From NCBI GenBank assembly GCA_017304685.1, contig JAFKLR010000006.1:1-64000 (forward strand): a stretch of 64,000 bases of DNA, read 5' to 3'. Numbering within the stretch: position 1 is the first letter of the stretch; each line of letters opens with the position of its first letter. A model generated the notes under the pieces. It ran no database searches, was not told where the DNA came from, and worked only from the letters and a program-made list of their open reading frames with translations. The stretch comes from Sphingobacteriia bacterium. Lineage in GTDB: Bacteria; Pseudomonadota; Alphaproteobacteria; Rickettsiales; 33-17. Positions 26,601-33,838 of this stretch are shown one piece after another. The translations under genes and the position numbers were made by a program.

Positions 26601-27848
26601 GATAAAAATCTTAAAACTATACTAGAACACGAAGATTTAAAAAAAGCATCAAATATAAATTATAAATCTATTTTTGATTTACTAAAATTAAATGAAGATG
26701 GAACTAAAAAGCTATACAACACTCACAATTTAAGTAATGAAGAGAAAATAGTTCAAATAGAAACTATTGATACCGAGTTTAAAGCATTAGTAGCTATTAA
26801 ATTAGAGAATAATAAAGAAAAAGAAGCATTACTTGATGCATATGAAACTAAAAACTTTAAAGATATACTTTCAATAATTGACCATATTCAATTAAAGCAA
26901 AATAAGAAACTGCCATTTATAAGCGATGAAAATCCCTTAAATGAAGTTAAGGAAAATTTAAAAAGACTTACTTTTGAGGTTGCTGCATTAAAAGGACATA
27001 TTTTAAAGGACAACAATGAAATTTTCGATAATTTCTATTATGCAGGAAAACTCATTGAAAAGGATAATACCTTAGAAAATAGGATATTAGCATTAAATAC
27101 TGCAACTAAAGCTTTCATATATTCACATCACGATAATGAACCTTTATCACTTGATAAAGTTTTTACTCGTCATAAAGAAAGCTCGTTTGAATTTATGAAC
27201 CAGGAAGCAGTTATAAGATATATAAAAAATGATAAAGAATTGTATTTAAAAGAAGGAAATATTGTTGATATTAATGATGTCGAGAATATTTTAACAATAG
27301 CTTCGAGGCATTTAAGGACATTCACCCCTGATAAAGTTTCTTCCTTTGGTAAATTAAGGGAAGAAAAAGTAGTAGAAGCAGTTAACGAATATGATTATTT
27401 AAAAGGTAATGTGACTAATTATATTCATGAACTGACTTTATCGCATGATTTTACTTGTTTACAAAAAGAGGCGATTGAAGAAATTTGTCTTAGGATTGTA
27501 AGTATTACTGGTAATACAATAAACATTCATAAGTTTGAAAAAGCATTAATTAGTGCTGTAACAGATATAAATTCTAGCTATGATAAATATAAAACCTCAT
27601 TTAAAAATGAAAACAAGGATAATCCAGAGCTTCTTGCTAAGCAATTTGCCATTAAAGATCATTTTCATTTAGTAGGGGTTTTAATTAAGGAAGGTGAGTT
27701 TACTAAAGAGCATTTAGATTGGATGCATAAAAATAATTTAGCTCTTTATAAAAATATGATTAATCATTTAGCAATCAATAACCACCTAGCATTACACAAT
27801 GATCTTGATAATCAATATAATCATCATGAAATTACACGATTGAATTAA
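20658..27848 (+). CDS. traA: TraA(Ti)-type relaxase/primase-like/helicase fusion
   Basis: The ATG at 20658 (MYHAKLGSIGKRHSSGQYG) is preferred; the longer TTG frame would run into oriT. The 2396-residue protein has, in order: a MobQ relaxase domain (about 1-230) with the metal-binding motif HDDKPDNFHAHVYF; a primase-like region (about 370-760) with a DnaG-type zinc-binding segment that has lost its Cys, then a TOPRIM domain with VVEGVLDALR (about 658) and GLDNDESG (about 711); a RecD/TraA-type helicase (about 1110-1510) with Walker A GFAGAGKTR (about 1130), LIVDEAATV, LTGDLYQAQP and TSNKTQGISV; and some 850 residues of helical, coiled-coil-like sequence. It would nick oriT, stay covalently bound and unwind DNA for transfer. 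Ti TraA is about 1100 residues, so both the TOPRIM region and the long tail are additions. Confidence 0.9.
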   Translation: MYHAKLGSIGKRHSSGQYGRSIVQSIAYGMREKLTQKSFDSSTNSYIEGETHDYLYLGGCCFKETLAPTHSPTWVYNRETLWNEVERVEKRVNAEFAKYLQLALPNELNIQQCKKMVREFLNENIISMDLIADYSFHDDKPDNFHAHVYFTTRRIESHGFAKNKIDIVDIIDKKPFLYQLRENYAKVQNKYLAMYGFKKRVTHLSHKKMGLDLIATKHIGYASNNKRSKAELNDRIEYNNQVYRENLKIIINNPEIIIKKLCYEFEYFDYKDISNAVNNQLQLNVKAGNIVEQDFDYNEIYNQIVERIVGSSTLSKIKIKTDSDKKIIFSSIKYFEQNLDLIRENVNDETIEIEEIFGKDNSDSNREIKDNIMADYPFDVNDLYKEIFRNPDKIRALSKFNFSNSRGKSRISNSSEGLISNGRRGGDKNKVTLFLNGVINDFKGGGFSRNVISYYAEETGLKWNEALFDLAREYGIYDKDKQTINHEIIEVTRKYANERLLEEERIEIEKEKQNEKIKDISATIYKKIYKQNLGKELIEYLSNRGWNESEILEHTRNGNILYVESYDEISKALNKASSHKNSNYNFDDLKNIKPLNFFFKDTHKFFIPCYNDKHEIIGFITRDITSKETKNKYVNTRGLQVSEVLYNAQSLEEGKDILVVEGVLDALRLTSSEGKKALNHTIPLGLLGNSLSTERINLISKYNPRTIYIGLDNDESGVRSTQRMVKSLLEHGLSNFRIVKLRNDIKDFDELISKEGYNSLRSILNESLSPSKYLFEEIKNLYLTEIKDQYKLPSDENTANEFKTYLSNVLISLRSNKEEKTSLTQLLIQNVSKDEHLTLNSIINTSEEIINVRNDNLDKDSEVLHEENIINIESEVERLRDLFKYELEENDFIAASKFKSIINKNLSNINEEFKRSLYKMIINQCVNLGKDLNGETWFIKRDNLVNLSNEAILNSITEHGGNFEKGKFSDFLNNIRNENKEIEQNNDKINNKDYKLIKDLADVIIGTLTDKYSIFTEKDIKVLINNELNKKLINEKFEQHILNKVLEGTNIITLKRQSLRGETYYTTKEYLELEKNTLGFANSLNARISPLNSKYLENFIENVRLSNSLNEEQIEAIKYLTTDTTDLAIIDGFAGAGKTRLLQKYKEIIEKKNTLAASFGLGGNKIIGVSVMGIAALNLERDTGIKSITIEAMKNMLKYSSAGMGLKKGDILIVDEAATVTVEDYYLILERAKIEGFKVVLTGDLYQAQPIQSAQIFDHLVDKVGSFSLRNVLRQRDKKDAEATKMFASGNFYGGLSYYKSKGNFVHMLDESTTLRQLAHNYVKDLFNGASYDDSVVITATNADVEVINNHIRKALEDTNYFNFKQKGRNQSGVVNSKEFKLEPFKNSPKKLVIRRGEKIVLTENDYKDYDIRNGMTAEVLGFVGESGIKIRLCDFNRVLIIDTDKYKGINYGYCLTSNKTQGISVENTHVYASRDFYSNNLYPALTRHKNNMTIYYNDDDFSDIRDISDNVGRDKVSFNAISFMISSEELLKADETYKNVFLIKRVNESIKEVSEKLQIEKETDEINEDKQKNIYKFITELKSLIDARSKLAEVILNDYDSHRRYLQEAGLSNLQRMKECAGVSLKYSDIELNEIKLIKDFLTTKDELEKILLADSISRKRVNSVVFYAKEFRNEGLSINELKKYADKIDNPKFLQTKEGIFTFFESEDKKFGTNSFNDVKTRLDFIAFSETVIKEYNDLQDFKQELDKLNENHSIAFNRLNDCKITKEQLELFIKYHSNNEELANSKQKLIHTNKEILNLEDKLSKFLLKIEGLKDKISYLEKGLGRFKNQFDYSQLKEFYNKTTRLQAIYELGERIYGSDEFKKLLVDINANVSNFINITGTKISKTTKNTFYNRYKNAEKALNPFVNKLEILIKKDQEDISKYVKEFDNDLSKANKESIKEALITLIENRERLIISESKEYNDKLNYIESSNLKVLLDKNLKTILEHEDLKKASNINYKSIFDLLKLNEDGTKKLYNTHNLSNEEKIVQIETIDTEFKALVAIKLENNKEKEALLDAYETKNFKDILSIIDHIQLKQNKKLPFISDENPLNEVKENLKRLTFEVAALKGHILKDNNEIFDNFYYAGKLIEKDNTLENRILALNTATKAFIYSHHDNEPLSLDKVFTRHKESSFEFMNQEAVIRYIKNDKELYLKEGNIVDINDVENILTIASRHLRTFTPDKVSSFGKLREEKVVEAVNEYDYLKGNVTNYIHELTLSHDFTCLQKEAIEEICLRIVSITGNTINIHKFEKALISAVTDINSSYDKYKTSFKNENKDNPELLAKQFAIKDHFHLVGVLIKEGEFTKEHLDWMHKNNLALYKNMINHLAINNHLALHNDLDNQYNHHEITRLN

Positions 27849-27906
27849 ATTAATAACCCTTTAACAGTAATTGTAAGAACTTAAATAAATCTGCTTATGA
27901 GAAATG

Positions 27907-28311
27907 TTAAAAATCTTTGTGTTTAAATCTATATTTGAAAGATGATCCTGCAGGAGGTTTAGGCCATTTTTCGTCTTTAATAGCTTTAAGAATAGTATAA
28001 TGAACTACTAGGTTATTATCGTTAAACGAGAATTGAACAATTTTATGAGAGTTTGAAGGGAGATTTTTTAACAAAGAATCAAATAATCCTGGGTTTTCAT
28101 CCTGAACTTGGTAACTCCAATATTCGCTACCTTCACTTATATCTTTATTTATTTCATTGGGTTTTCCAAATAAAGCTTCTATCTCATTTTTTGTAGTTTT
28201 TCCTAATACAATTGATCTTTCTAAAAACTTTTCATTAATATTCTTTGAGGAATGATCTGAACAGTTTCCTATTATTAAAATACAAAGAAATAAAGATAAC
28301 GTTTTAAACAT
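27907..28311 (-). CDS. SmpA/BamE-like exported protein
   Basis: The ATG at 28311 is preferred over a frame start nine codons upstream because it begins a proper signal peptide (MFKTLSLFLCILIIGNCSDH). The Cys at 18 could be lipidated, although IIGNC is not a standard lipobox. The mature part contains the SmpA/OmlA pattern ERSIVLGKTTKNEIEALFGKPN followed by EYWSYQV, known from BamE and many plasmid-borne small lipoproteins. The role is unknown; it might stabilise the transfer channel in the outer membrane. It lies convergent to the traA gene. Confidence 0.65.
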   Translation of the reverse strand: MFKTLSLFLCILIIGNCSDHSSKNINEKFLERSIVLGKTTKNEIEALFGKPNEINKDISEGSEYWSYQVQDENPGLFDSLLKNLPSNSHKIVQFSFNDNNLVVHYTILKAIKDEKWPKPPAGSSFKYRFKHKDF

Positions 28312-28559
28312 ATACTCTAACCACAACAAAATTAACATAAAGTTTAAGGATTTATTAATATAATATATACTAGAAACTAAATCAATATTATATTGGTGTA
28401 AATACTAATACATTAATTAAATTGTATATAATTCAGTTGATTATCGTATTTTCTATAAGTGAATAAGTTCAGTTGAAAATAAAGCTAAAATGTAAAAATT
28501 TACAACCATGAAAATTAAAAGAAAAAAGCCCTTATAAAAATAATCCTATAATTTATCTT
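28312..28559. other. Intergenic, no gene seen
   Basis: About 250 bases of low-complexity AT-rich sequence between the BamE-like gene and a 50-codon frame. I see no promoter-quality boxes, RNA gene or repeat. Confidence 0.4.
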
Positions 28560-28712
28560 ATGGAAAATAACAGCTCAAGAGGCTTGTATTTGCTCGCTTT
28601 TAATCAAAATCTCCATTCACCAATATTATTCCATCCGCATTCTAACATGGCTTTTGCCGTAGTAAAATGTAATGGCGATTTAAGAAATCTCGCTTTATTT
28701 AATATACTTTAA
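28560..28712 (+). CDS. Short ORF, possibly a gene fragment
   Basis: A 50-codon frame from ATG at 28560 to TAA, with more balanced codon and residue use than the flanking DNA (NSSRGLYLLAFNQNLHSP, then MAFAVVKCNGDLRNLAL). No ribosome-binding site is evident. The local rise in GC suggests a relic of a larger gene. It overlaps the 3' end of the convergent gene by 4 bases. Confidence 0.3.
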   Translation: MENNSSRGLYLLAFNQNLHSPILFHPHSNMAFAVVKCNGDLRNLALFNIL

Positions 28713-29092
28713 AACTCAAATTGCATATTTTCAATATCATTAGGTTGTATTTGTGCGCCGTATTGTTTAATAGCTCTTTTAACCATTTCTACCGATTCCT
28801 TATATTCTTCTTTATAAGTGATAATTTTTTCTGGTTCTTCAATAAAATATTGTTCTATATGTTCAAGCCATATCATAAAGTCCAAAGCTTCTTCAAGTTT
28901 TTCAATAGTTACTTCCCCTGTTTCATAAATGAAAGGCGCATGATTTAATTTCAAAAAAACTTCTTCAGAATAATAATCTTCTAAAGTATTATATATATTA
29001 TTTATAAGCTTTTGTATCCTATTAGAAGGCTGTTTTGAGTACGGAACAGAAGGTATACCCAATTTTTCCATTAATTTTATAGATGTACACAT
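28709..29092 (-). CDS. Hypothetical protein of the transfer operon
   Basis: The ATG at 29092 with AAGAGG 6 bases upstream is preferred over a TTG overlapping the traD stop. The 127-residue product is helical and acidic (EALDFMIWLEHIEQYFIEEPEK), with no membrane segment. It is the last gene of the long minus-strand tra transcript, directly after the coupling-protein gene. Family not recognised; a cytoplasmic accessory of the coupling protein is a guess. Confidence 0.6.
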   Translation of the reverse strand: MCTSIKLMEKLGIPSVPYSKQPSNRIQKLINNIYNTLEDYYSEEVFLKLNHAPFIYETGEVTIEKLEEALDFMIWLEHIEQYFIEEPEKIITYKEEYKESVEMVKRAIKQYGAQIQPNDIENMQFEF

Positions 29093-29121
29093 ATAAAACC
29101 TCTTATATATTAATTTTAAAG

Positions 29122-30999
29122 TCAAGTTTGTTCACTTACTTCTTCCTTTAATTCTTCAAGTTCAGATTTTTTTGATTTTTTACTTTTAGGAATTGCTAGT
29201 TCAGGAACTGATATATTATCTAAGTTCTTTTCTTGCTTATCCTCCTTTACTTTTACAATTACATTTTTCTTTATAAAGGGTGTAATACTATCAGAAATAA
29301 ATGAGGAGGAGTTTAATTTAATTTTAGTCACATACTTACCTGTAGGTACTTTTACTAAAGCTTCTAAATTAGGTAAGTTTTCAATATCATAACTCTCGAA
29401 TAAAAGTTCTTTATTCTCTTTTAATTGTAAGGATACTCCATCTCTTATGGAATTCGAACCGTAAGAAAGGTTTTCATTATAGTTTTCCACCTTTTGCATG
29501 CCTAAAGTTTCTGATATCCATTTATTTATTTCATTACTACTATTTTTAAAAAATATCTTAGTATTGCAGTTAGCTAAAATGTTTTGTGCTTGTTCATGAG
29601 AATAAACCTCCCTAATCTGAGCAATATTTTGTGCAGCAAAAAGACCTGCTAGATGATATTTACGTCCCTCTTCTACTAACATGGGCAAAGATTTTAGTTC
29701 ATTTAAACTTTTAAGTTCATCCACAATAAACCAAATTGGTCTTTTATGTTCACGAATAACTGAATATTTTATAGCCATATCAAACCATAAACTCATAAGG
29801 CTTACTAATGATTCCCTATGTATTAGAGTACAAGCTATAAATAAATTACTATCATCATCTTTATTTACCCAATCTATAATAGAAAAAGGGTTATCGGTAT
29901 CTTCAAGGAAATTTAAAAAATTTTCTATATAAGTTGTTAAGGTTGCTCTTATCGAACCACCTGTTTTATCACTATTTTTATTGATTATTCCTGCTGCATC
30001 TGTATTTTCAAAAAACTTAATAAAAGTATCATCATCCATGCATAATAATTCATGAAGCTTTTTAATTGATCTTTCACCTTTTTTATTCAACTTATCGATA
30101 GCAGCAGTAAATACAGTTCTTGCTGCTGTTACCCAAAAAGGATCTGTATAGCGTGAAGTTGGAATAAGGCCTGCTGATATATTCTTATAAGTTTCTTTAT
30201 TATTTTCTTCAGCCCACGGTGTCCAAAGGGCTGATCTTTGATCAAGTGGATTTAATATAATATCTTTATCTTCTCTATATATTTTACTTATGAAATTACA
30301 ACTAGAATCAATAATTACTATTTTATCTCCCCTAGCCCTTATTTGTTTTATATATTCTAAGAAACAAGTAGTTTTACCTGAACCAGTTGTACCAAAAACA
30401 ATAGTATGCTTAAATTCTGATTCTTTAGGTAGTATTAGATCACCAATTTTCATATGATCTTTAAATTCATATTTTTTTAAATTAGGGTTGATAATTTTAT
30501 TTAATTTTTTTGGCTCAACAAATTCATTTCCTTCCTTTACCTTTTTATTCTTTAACTTTCTACCTTTTTTAATCCATACAAATCTATAAACAATTGTCGT
30601 TAGAATTATAGAAGCTAAGGACATATATTTTATATATAAAAATAAAAGATTTATTGTACGAGTATAGGTATAATAATATATTTTGTTAGATATAAATGCA
30701 TGAGCAGGAATACTTATAAGCCTTTTGCCAATTCCTGGTATTACAACCTTTGTGGAATATAAAATTTTTTTACTCATTAAGGTACTAAAGGTTTTTATAT
30801 ATAAATATTTTGAAGCTATTATAAAATCTATGTAAGAAATTTTATATATAATAAGAAATATTGTAATAAATATGCATGGTATTAAAGATAAAATATAAGT
30901 TTCTTTGAGTACTTGTAAGAACATCATTAAATTATGAAGTTCTACCTGCCCTCCTCGTGTACCATCCTGAATTGTACTTTTATTTATATTTTTGTTCAT
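29122..30999 (-). CDS. traD: Type IV coupling protein TraD (F-type)
   Basis: Two hydrophobic segments in the first 150 residues anchor it in the inner membrane; the rest is a cytoplasmic VirD4/TraD ATPase. Walker A is GTTGSGKTT (about residue 198), Walker B is WFIVDELKSL (about 420), and the flanking DQRSALWTPWAE and GLFAAQNIAQIREVY segments are typical of F-type TraD. It brings the relaxase-DNA complex to the channel. At 625 residues it is shorter than F TraD (717) mainly at the C-terminus, but the acidic-basic tail is retained. The coupling protein must recruit a Ti-type relaxase, a hybrid combination characteristic of the Rickettsiales elements. Confidence 0.93.
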   Translation of the reverse strand: MNKNINKSTIQDGTRGGQVELHNLMMFLQVLKETYILSLIPCIFITIFLIIYKISYIDFIIASKYLYIKTFSTLMSKKILYSTKVVIPGIGKRLISIPAHAFISNKIYYYTYTRTINLLFLYIKYMSLASIILTTIVYRFVWIKKGRKLKNKKVKEGNEFVEPKKLNKIINPNLKKYEFKDHMKIGDLILPKESEFKHTIVFGTTGSGKTTCFLEYIKQIRARGDKIVIIDSSCNFISKIYREDKDIILNPLDQRSALWTPWAEENNKETYKNISAGLIPTSRYTDPFWVTAARTVFTAAIDKLNKKGERSIKKLHELLCMDDDTFIKFFENTDAAGIINKNSDKTGGSIRATLTTYIENFLNFLEDTDNPFSIIDWVNKDDDSNLFIACTLIHRESLVSLMSLWFDMAIKYSVIREHKRPIWFIVDELKSLNELKSLPMLVEEGRKYHLAGLFAAQNIAQIREVYSHEQAQNILANCNTKIFFKNSSNEINKWISETLGMQKVENYNENLSYGSNSIRDGVSLQLKENKELLFESYDIENLPNLEALVKVPTGKYVTKIKLNSSSFISDSITPFIKKNVIVKVKEDKQEKNLDNISVPELAIPKSKKSKKSELEELKEEVSEQT

Positions 31000-31010
31000 T
31001 TTTGTATTGT

Positions 31011-31511
31011 TTAAGAATCAATCATAGACATTTTCATGCTAATACCTTTGTTGCTATAGTATAATTCTGGAAAATGTTCTTTAAAGTACTCTGCTTTATA
31101 CACTAACACTTCCTTCTCTTCTAATAACTCTTCTAATTCCTCTTCAGGCTCTTGCATTAGTTTTTTTATTTCTTGTATTTCTTTTATTAATTCATTAAAT
31201 TCCGCCAAATCTTTTTTATATTTAAAATTCAACAATAATAACCTTAAAATGCAATTTATGACTCCTGTTCCATAAACTTTATAAAATAAGTCTTTTAAAA
31301 TTTCCTCCGATCCATCAATTTCAAGGAGTTTTAATAATTTTTCTGAAACTTCATAACCATAATACATATGCGGAAATGTTTTTGAATATTTAGAAATTAC
31401 ATTCTCAATTAGCTTTTTATATTTATTAATATTACTTTCTACTAATGAAATATCACGATCTATAGTACTTAATCTCATCTTTACTTCAGATACTGTAAAA
31501 GCTCTATCCAT
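31011..31511 (-). CDS. Coiled-coil hypothetical protein of the tra operon
   Basis: A 166-residue soluble protein, preceded by TAGGAG 8 bases before ATG. Residues 10-45 and 115-145 are predicted coiled coil (IDRDISLVESNINKYKKLI, and EIQEIKKLMQEPEEELEELL); the middle is hydrophobic and helical. I do not recognise a family. It sits 11 bases before traD and after the transglycosylase gene, in the same transcript, so a structural or chaperone role in the secretion machine is plausible. Confidence 0.6.
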   Translation of the reverse strand: MDRAFTVSEVKMRLSTIDRDISLVESNINKYKKLIENVISKYSKTFPHMYYGYEVSEKLLKLLEIDGSEEILKDLFYKVYGTGVINCILRLLLLNFKYKKDLAEFNELIKEIQEIKKLMQEPEEELEELLEEKEVLVYKAEYFKEHFPELYYSNKGISMKMSMIDS

Positions 31512-31569
31512 TAAATTTCTCCTAACTTTATGAATATTTATTAATTTAAAGTACTCATTCTGATTTTTA

Positions 31570-32055
31570 TTATAGCTTTACCCATTTTTCTAATACTTGT
31601 CGGGTATATTTCCTTTGATTAATTTCCTTTGAAGAATGATATTTGGCAACTGCTTCTCGCCAGTTAGAGGTCGCCTTATGAAGTTGTTTTAAATAGTTCG
31701 CACCATATTTTATATTATTTGTTATCTCAAACATCTCATCTAGAGAATTAAAGTTTTTAGAATGGTATCTATAATTAATTTGCAAACATCCAACGTCAAA
31801 GGATTTGTATCCTTTAGCAAGCAAATCATTTACATAAACTATTGCTTCTTCTTTAGTCTTGAAGTAATAAGCCTTGCCAGCAAAATTTACCGCATATGGA
31901 TTATAGCTTGATTCTACATTTGAAATGGCAGATAGTAAATCTTTTGGAATGTTGTATTGTTTTTCGTAGTTTCGAATATACCTTTGACAGTCTTTTGCAA
32001 AGCTAATTTTGCTTAAACAACTAAAAATAATTAAATATAAAATGGCTTTACCCAT
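31570..32055 (-). CDS. VirB1-like lytic transglycosylase
   Basis: A signal peptide (MGKAILYLIIFSCLSKISFA) precedes an SLT domain. The catalytic Glu is in AISNVESSYNPYAVN; DVGCLQINYRYH is the family's second motif and NIKYGANYLKQL the third. The enzyme opens peptidoglycan locally so that the T4SS channel can cross the envelope (as VirB1 or F orf169). Length is typical. Its ATG overlaps the end of the upstream Phd-like gene by 8 bases, so the two are translationally coupled. Confidence 0.9.
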   Translation of the reverse strand: MGKAILYLIIFSCLSKISFAKDCQRYIRNYEKQYNIPKDLLSAISNVESSYNPYAVNFAGKAYYFKTKEEAIVYVNDLLAKGYKSFDVGCLQINYRYHSKNFNSLDEMFEITNNIKYGANYLKQLHKATSNWREAVAKYHSSKEINQRKYTRQVLEKWVKL

Positions 32056-32242
32056 TTTTCATAACCTCTTCTAGTTTTTCTCTAAGCCTATGTATTTCTG
32101 CTTGCATTTCCTCAAGTTCTTCTATTGATATAACAGTTACAACCTTTCTGCCGTTTTTTATTATATTTACAGGTTCTCTTCTTGCTTTATCTATTAATTC
32201 ACCAAATTTATTTTTTGCATCCGTAGCATTAAATTCTGCCAT
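32048..32242 (-). CDS. Phd/YefM-type antitoxin-like protein, no toxin partner
   Basis: A 64-residue protein with the Phd/YefM N-terminal DNA-binding fold: FNATDAKNKFGELIDKAR, then VNIIKNGRKVVTVISIEELEEM, followed by a helix. Antitoxins of this family normally precede a Doc or YoeB toxin gene; here the next gene, overlapping by 8 bases, is the transglycosylase. It may be an orphan used as a transcriptional regulator of this end of the tra operon, or the toxin has been lost. Confidence 0.8.
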   Translation of the reverse strand: MAEFNATDAKNKFGELIDKARREPVNIIKNGRKVVTVISIEELEEMQAEIHRLREKLEEVMKNG

Positions 32243-32397
32243 TAATTATTACCTTTTTGTATTATATAGCTAAAATAGCTAATTTAGGCATTTTAGTCAA
32301 TATCTGTTGACATATTTGTAGGATTATTTTAATAATTTTTTTAATTAAAGGTTTATTAACCTAATAAATTAATATTAAGTATTTTTAGAGGAAAATT

Positions 32398-32886
32398 ATG
32401 CAACAACATTATAGGGTTAAGCTTAATCTTTTAGTATTAAAAGAGCCATTTTACAATACAACTATGGAAATACCAAAAGCTATATCTTTTACTTTTATAG
32501 ATGATAACAATAATCAATATATAAGAATATTTGACTATAAAAAACCTGTTTTTATAAATACAAAATCAAATTACAATCTTAAAGTTAATTATAAAACAAC
32601 TGAAGAGTCTACAGGTTTAATTCATAATATTTATGAAAATTTTATGGGTGACTATAAAGTACATGAGATTTATAACCCTAATTTTATGCAAATAGAAGAT
32701 GTAGATTTAGTTCATGCTTTTGATAAAGAGCAAAAGCATATTTCGCCATTTAAAGCTGAGTCAATTATCATTCAGCATAATGAAAATGTTACGCCATACA
32801 TTGTTGAGAATTTCAATATATGTTCTCTACAACCAGGTGATTATGAACTGCGTCAAACTGAGTTTGATTATATTTATAACAGTTAA
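32398..32886 (+). CDS. Hypothetical protein
   Basis: A 162-residue soluble protein with alternating strands (YRVKLNLLVLKEPFYN, IPKAISFTFIDDNNNQYIRIFDY) and acidic character. AGAGGA lies 7 bases before the ATG. It is transcribed opposite to the tra operon from a separate promoter. No signal peptide and no recognised domain. The beta-rich pattern is only a visual impression. Confidence 0.6.
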   Translation: MQQHYRVKLNLLVLKEPFYNTTMEIPKAISFTFIDDNNNQYIRIFDYKKPVFINTKSNYNLKVNYKTTEESTGLIHNIYENFMGDYKVHEIYNPNFMQIEDVDLVHAFDKEQKHISPFKAESIIIQHNENVTPYIVENFNICSLQPGDYELRQTEFDYIYNS

Positions 32887-33248
32887 CCATTTTTAATAAG
32901 CTAAGTTATATAAAGTTCAACGCATAATGTATTTTTTTCTCTTTATCTGAACCTCTCAAAATAAACTTGTGTGCGGTGAATATACTCTTTAAACACCGCA
33001 CAATATGCGGAGATTATTATTGTTAAAAAGGGTAAGAGAAGTTTAATTATATTAGTTCGTGGTAGGTTTTGAATATCTTTTAAAATTATAATGTTAGCAT
33101 TTATACAGAAATGAGCACAAAAATAAAAAATATGTTATAATGTTTAAAAACATATGCAAAGGAGACAAATAGGAAAAAATAGTATATTATTAGCTATAAT
33201 TTAACAAAGAAATTTTACTAAAAGACAATAAAAAATATTGAGAAGATT
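32887..33248. other. Intergenic region with GC-rich hairpin
   Basis: A 362-base gap without a convincing gene. It holds a perfect 9-bp stem TGTGCGGTG (32970-32978) and CACCGCACA (32994-33002) with a 15-base loop, conspicuous in this AT-rich context, and near 33165 an AAAGGAG sequence with no start codon in range. It might contain a small RNA or the promoter of the membrane-protein gene. Confidence 0.45.
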
Positions 33249-33836
33249 ATGATAAAATTAATTGATAGATTTTGGAACTGGCTCTTATCGATTTTATTTA
33301 AAACCGATGTTAGATGTTATATTTCCTCTTTTATTTTAAATATAGGATTTTTCACCCTAGCCCCAAAAATTATTTCTATAGCTGCTTTGTTTTTTGTATG
33401 GTGGCCTTTTTTCTTTAATAGATTTATCATTTCTATGAAATGTTGGACAAAATTTAATGATTTAAATAAGGCAGTACCAAAAGAAGAATATAAATATACT
33501 ATCACAGATCAAAGAGTACTTGCTGCAATATTTATTATTTCTTTATTAACTTCAATTTATTTACATTATTATGTAGGATATTATATTCTTTTAATGCCAT
33601 TCATATTTACAAGAGTGTATGGCTTAATTATGCGTATACCTTTTCCTGTATTTGCTAATGCTTTTCTTGGGTCATTTGGTGAAGGTGTGAATAGCAAATT
33701 TGAATTAAATGAAGATTACATTCCTAAGAAAAGAGATATTTTCGAGAATGCTGCTTATAAAAATCTTTATAATAATCCAGCTCATTCTTTAGTTCCTGGA
33801 AATATCTGGAATACTGATTATTTAAGAAAAAAGTAA
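33249..33836 (+). CDS. Membrane protein, hypothetical
   Basis: A 195-residue protein with about four hydrophobic segments: residues 10-18, 28-56 (two close spans), 91-104 and 107-122. The C-terminal 75 residues are hydrophilic (SKFELNEDYIPKKRDIF). No family recognised. It ends 2 bases from the convergent traG stop. Given its place inside the transfer region it may provide entry exclusion, which in F plasmids lies next to traG (traS, a small inner-membrane protein); that is a positional inference only. Confidence 0.6.
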   Translation: MIKLIDRFWNWLLSILFKTDVRCYISSFILNIGFFTLAPKIISIAALFFVWWPFFFNRFIISMKCWTKFNDLNKAVPKEEYKYTITDQRVLAAIFIISLLTSIYLHYYVGYYILLMPFIFTRVYGLIMRIPFPVFANAFLGSFGEGVNSKFELNEDYIPKKRDIFENAAYKNLYNNPAHSLVPGNIWNTDYLRKK

Positions 33837-33838
33837 AT

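Noticed and set aside
33160..33200. AAAGGAG followed by a frame near 33165
   Set aside because: No start codon lies at a usable distance and the frame closes within a few codons, so no small gene was called.
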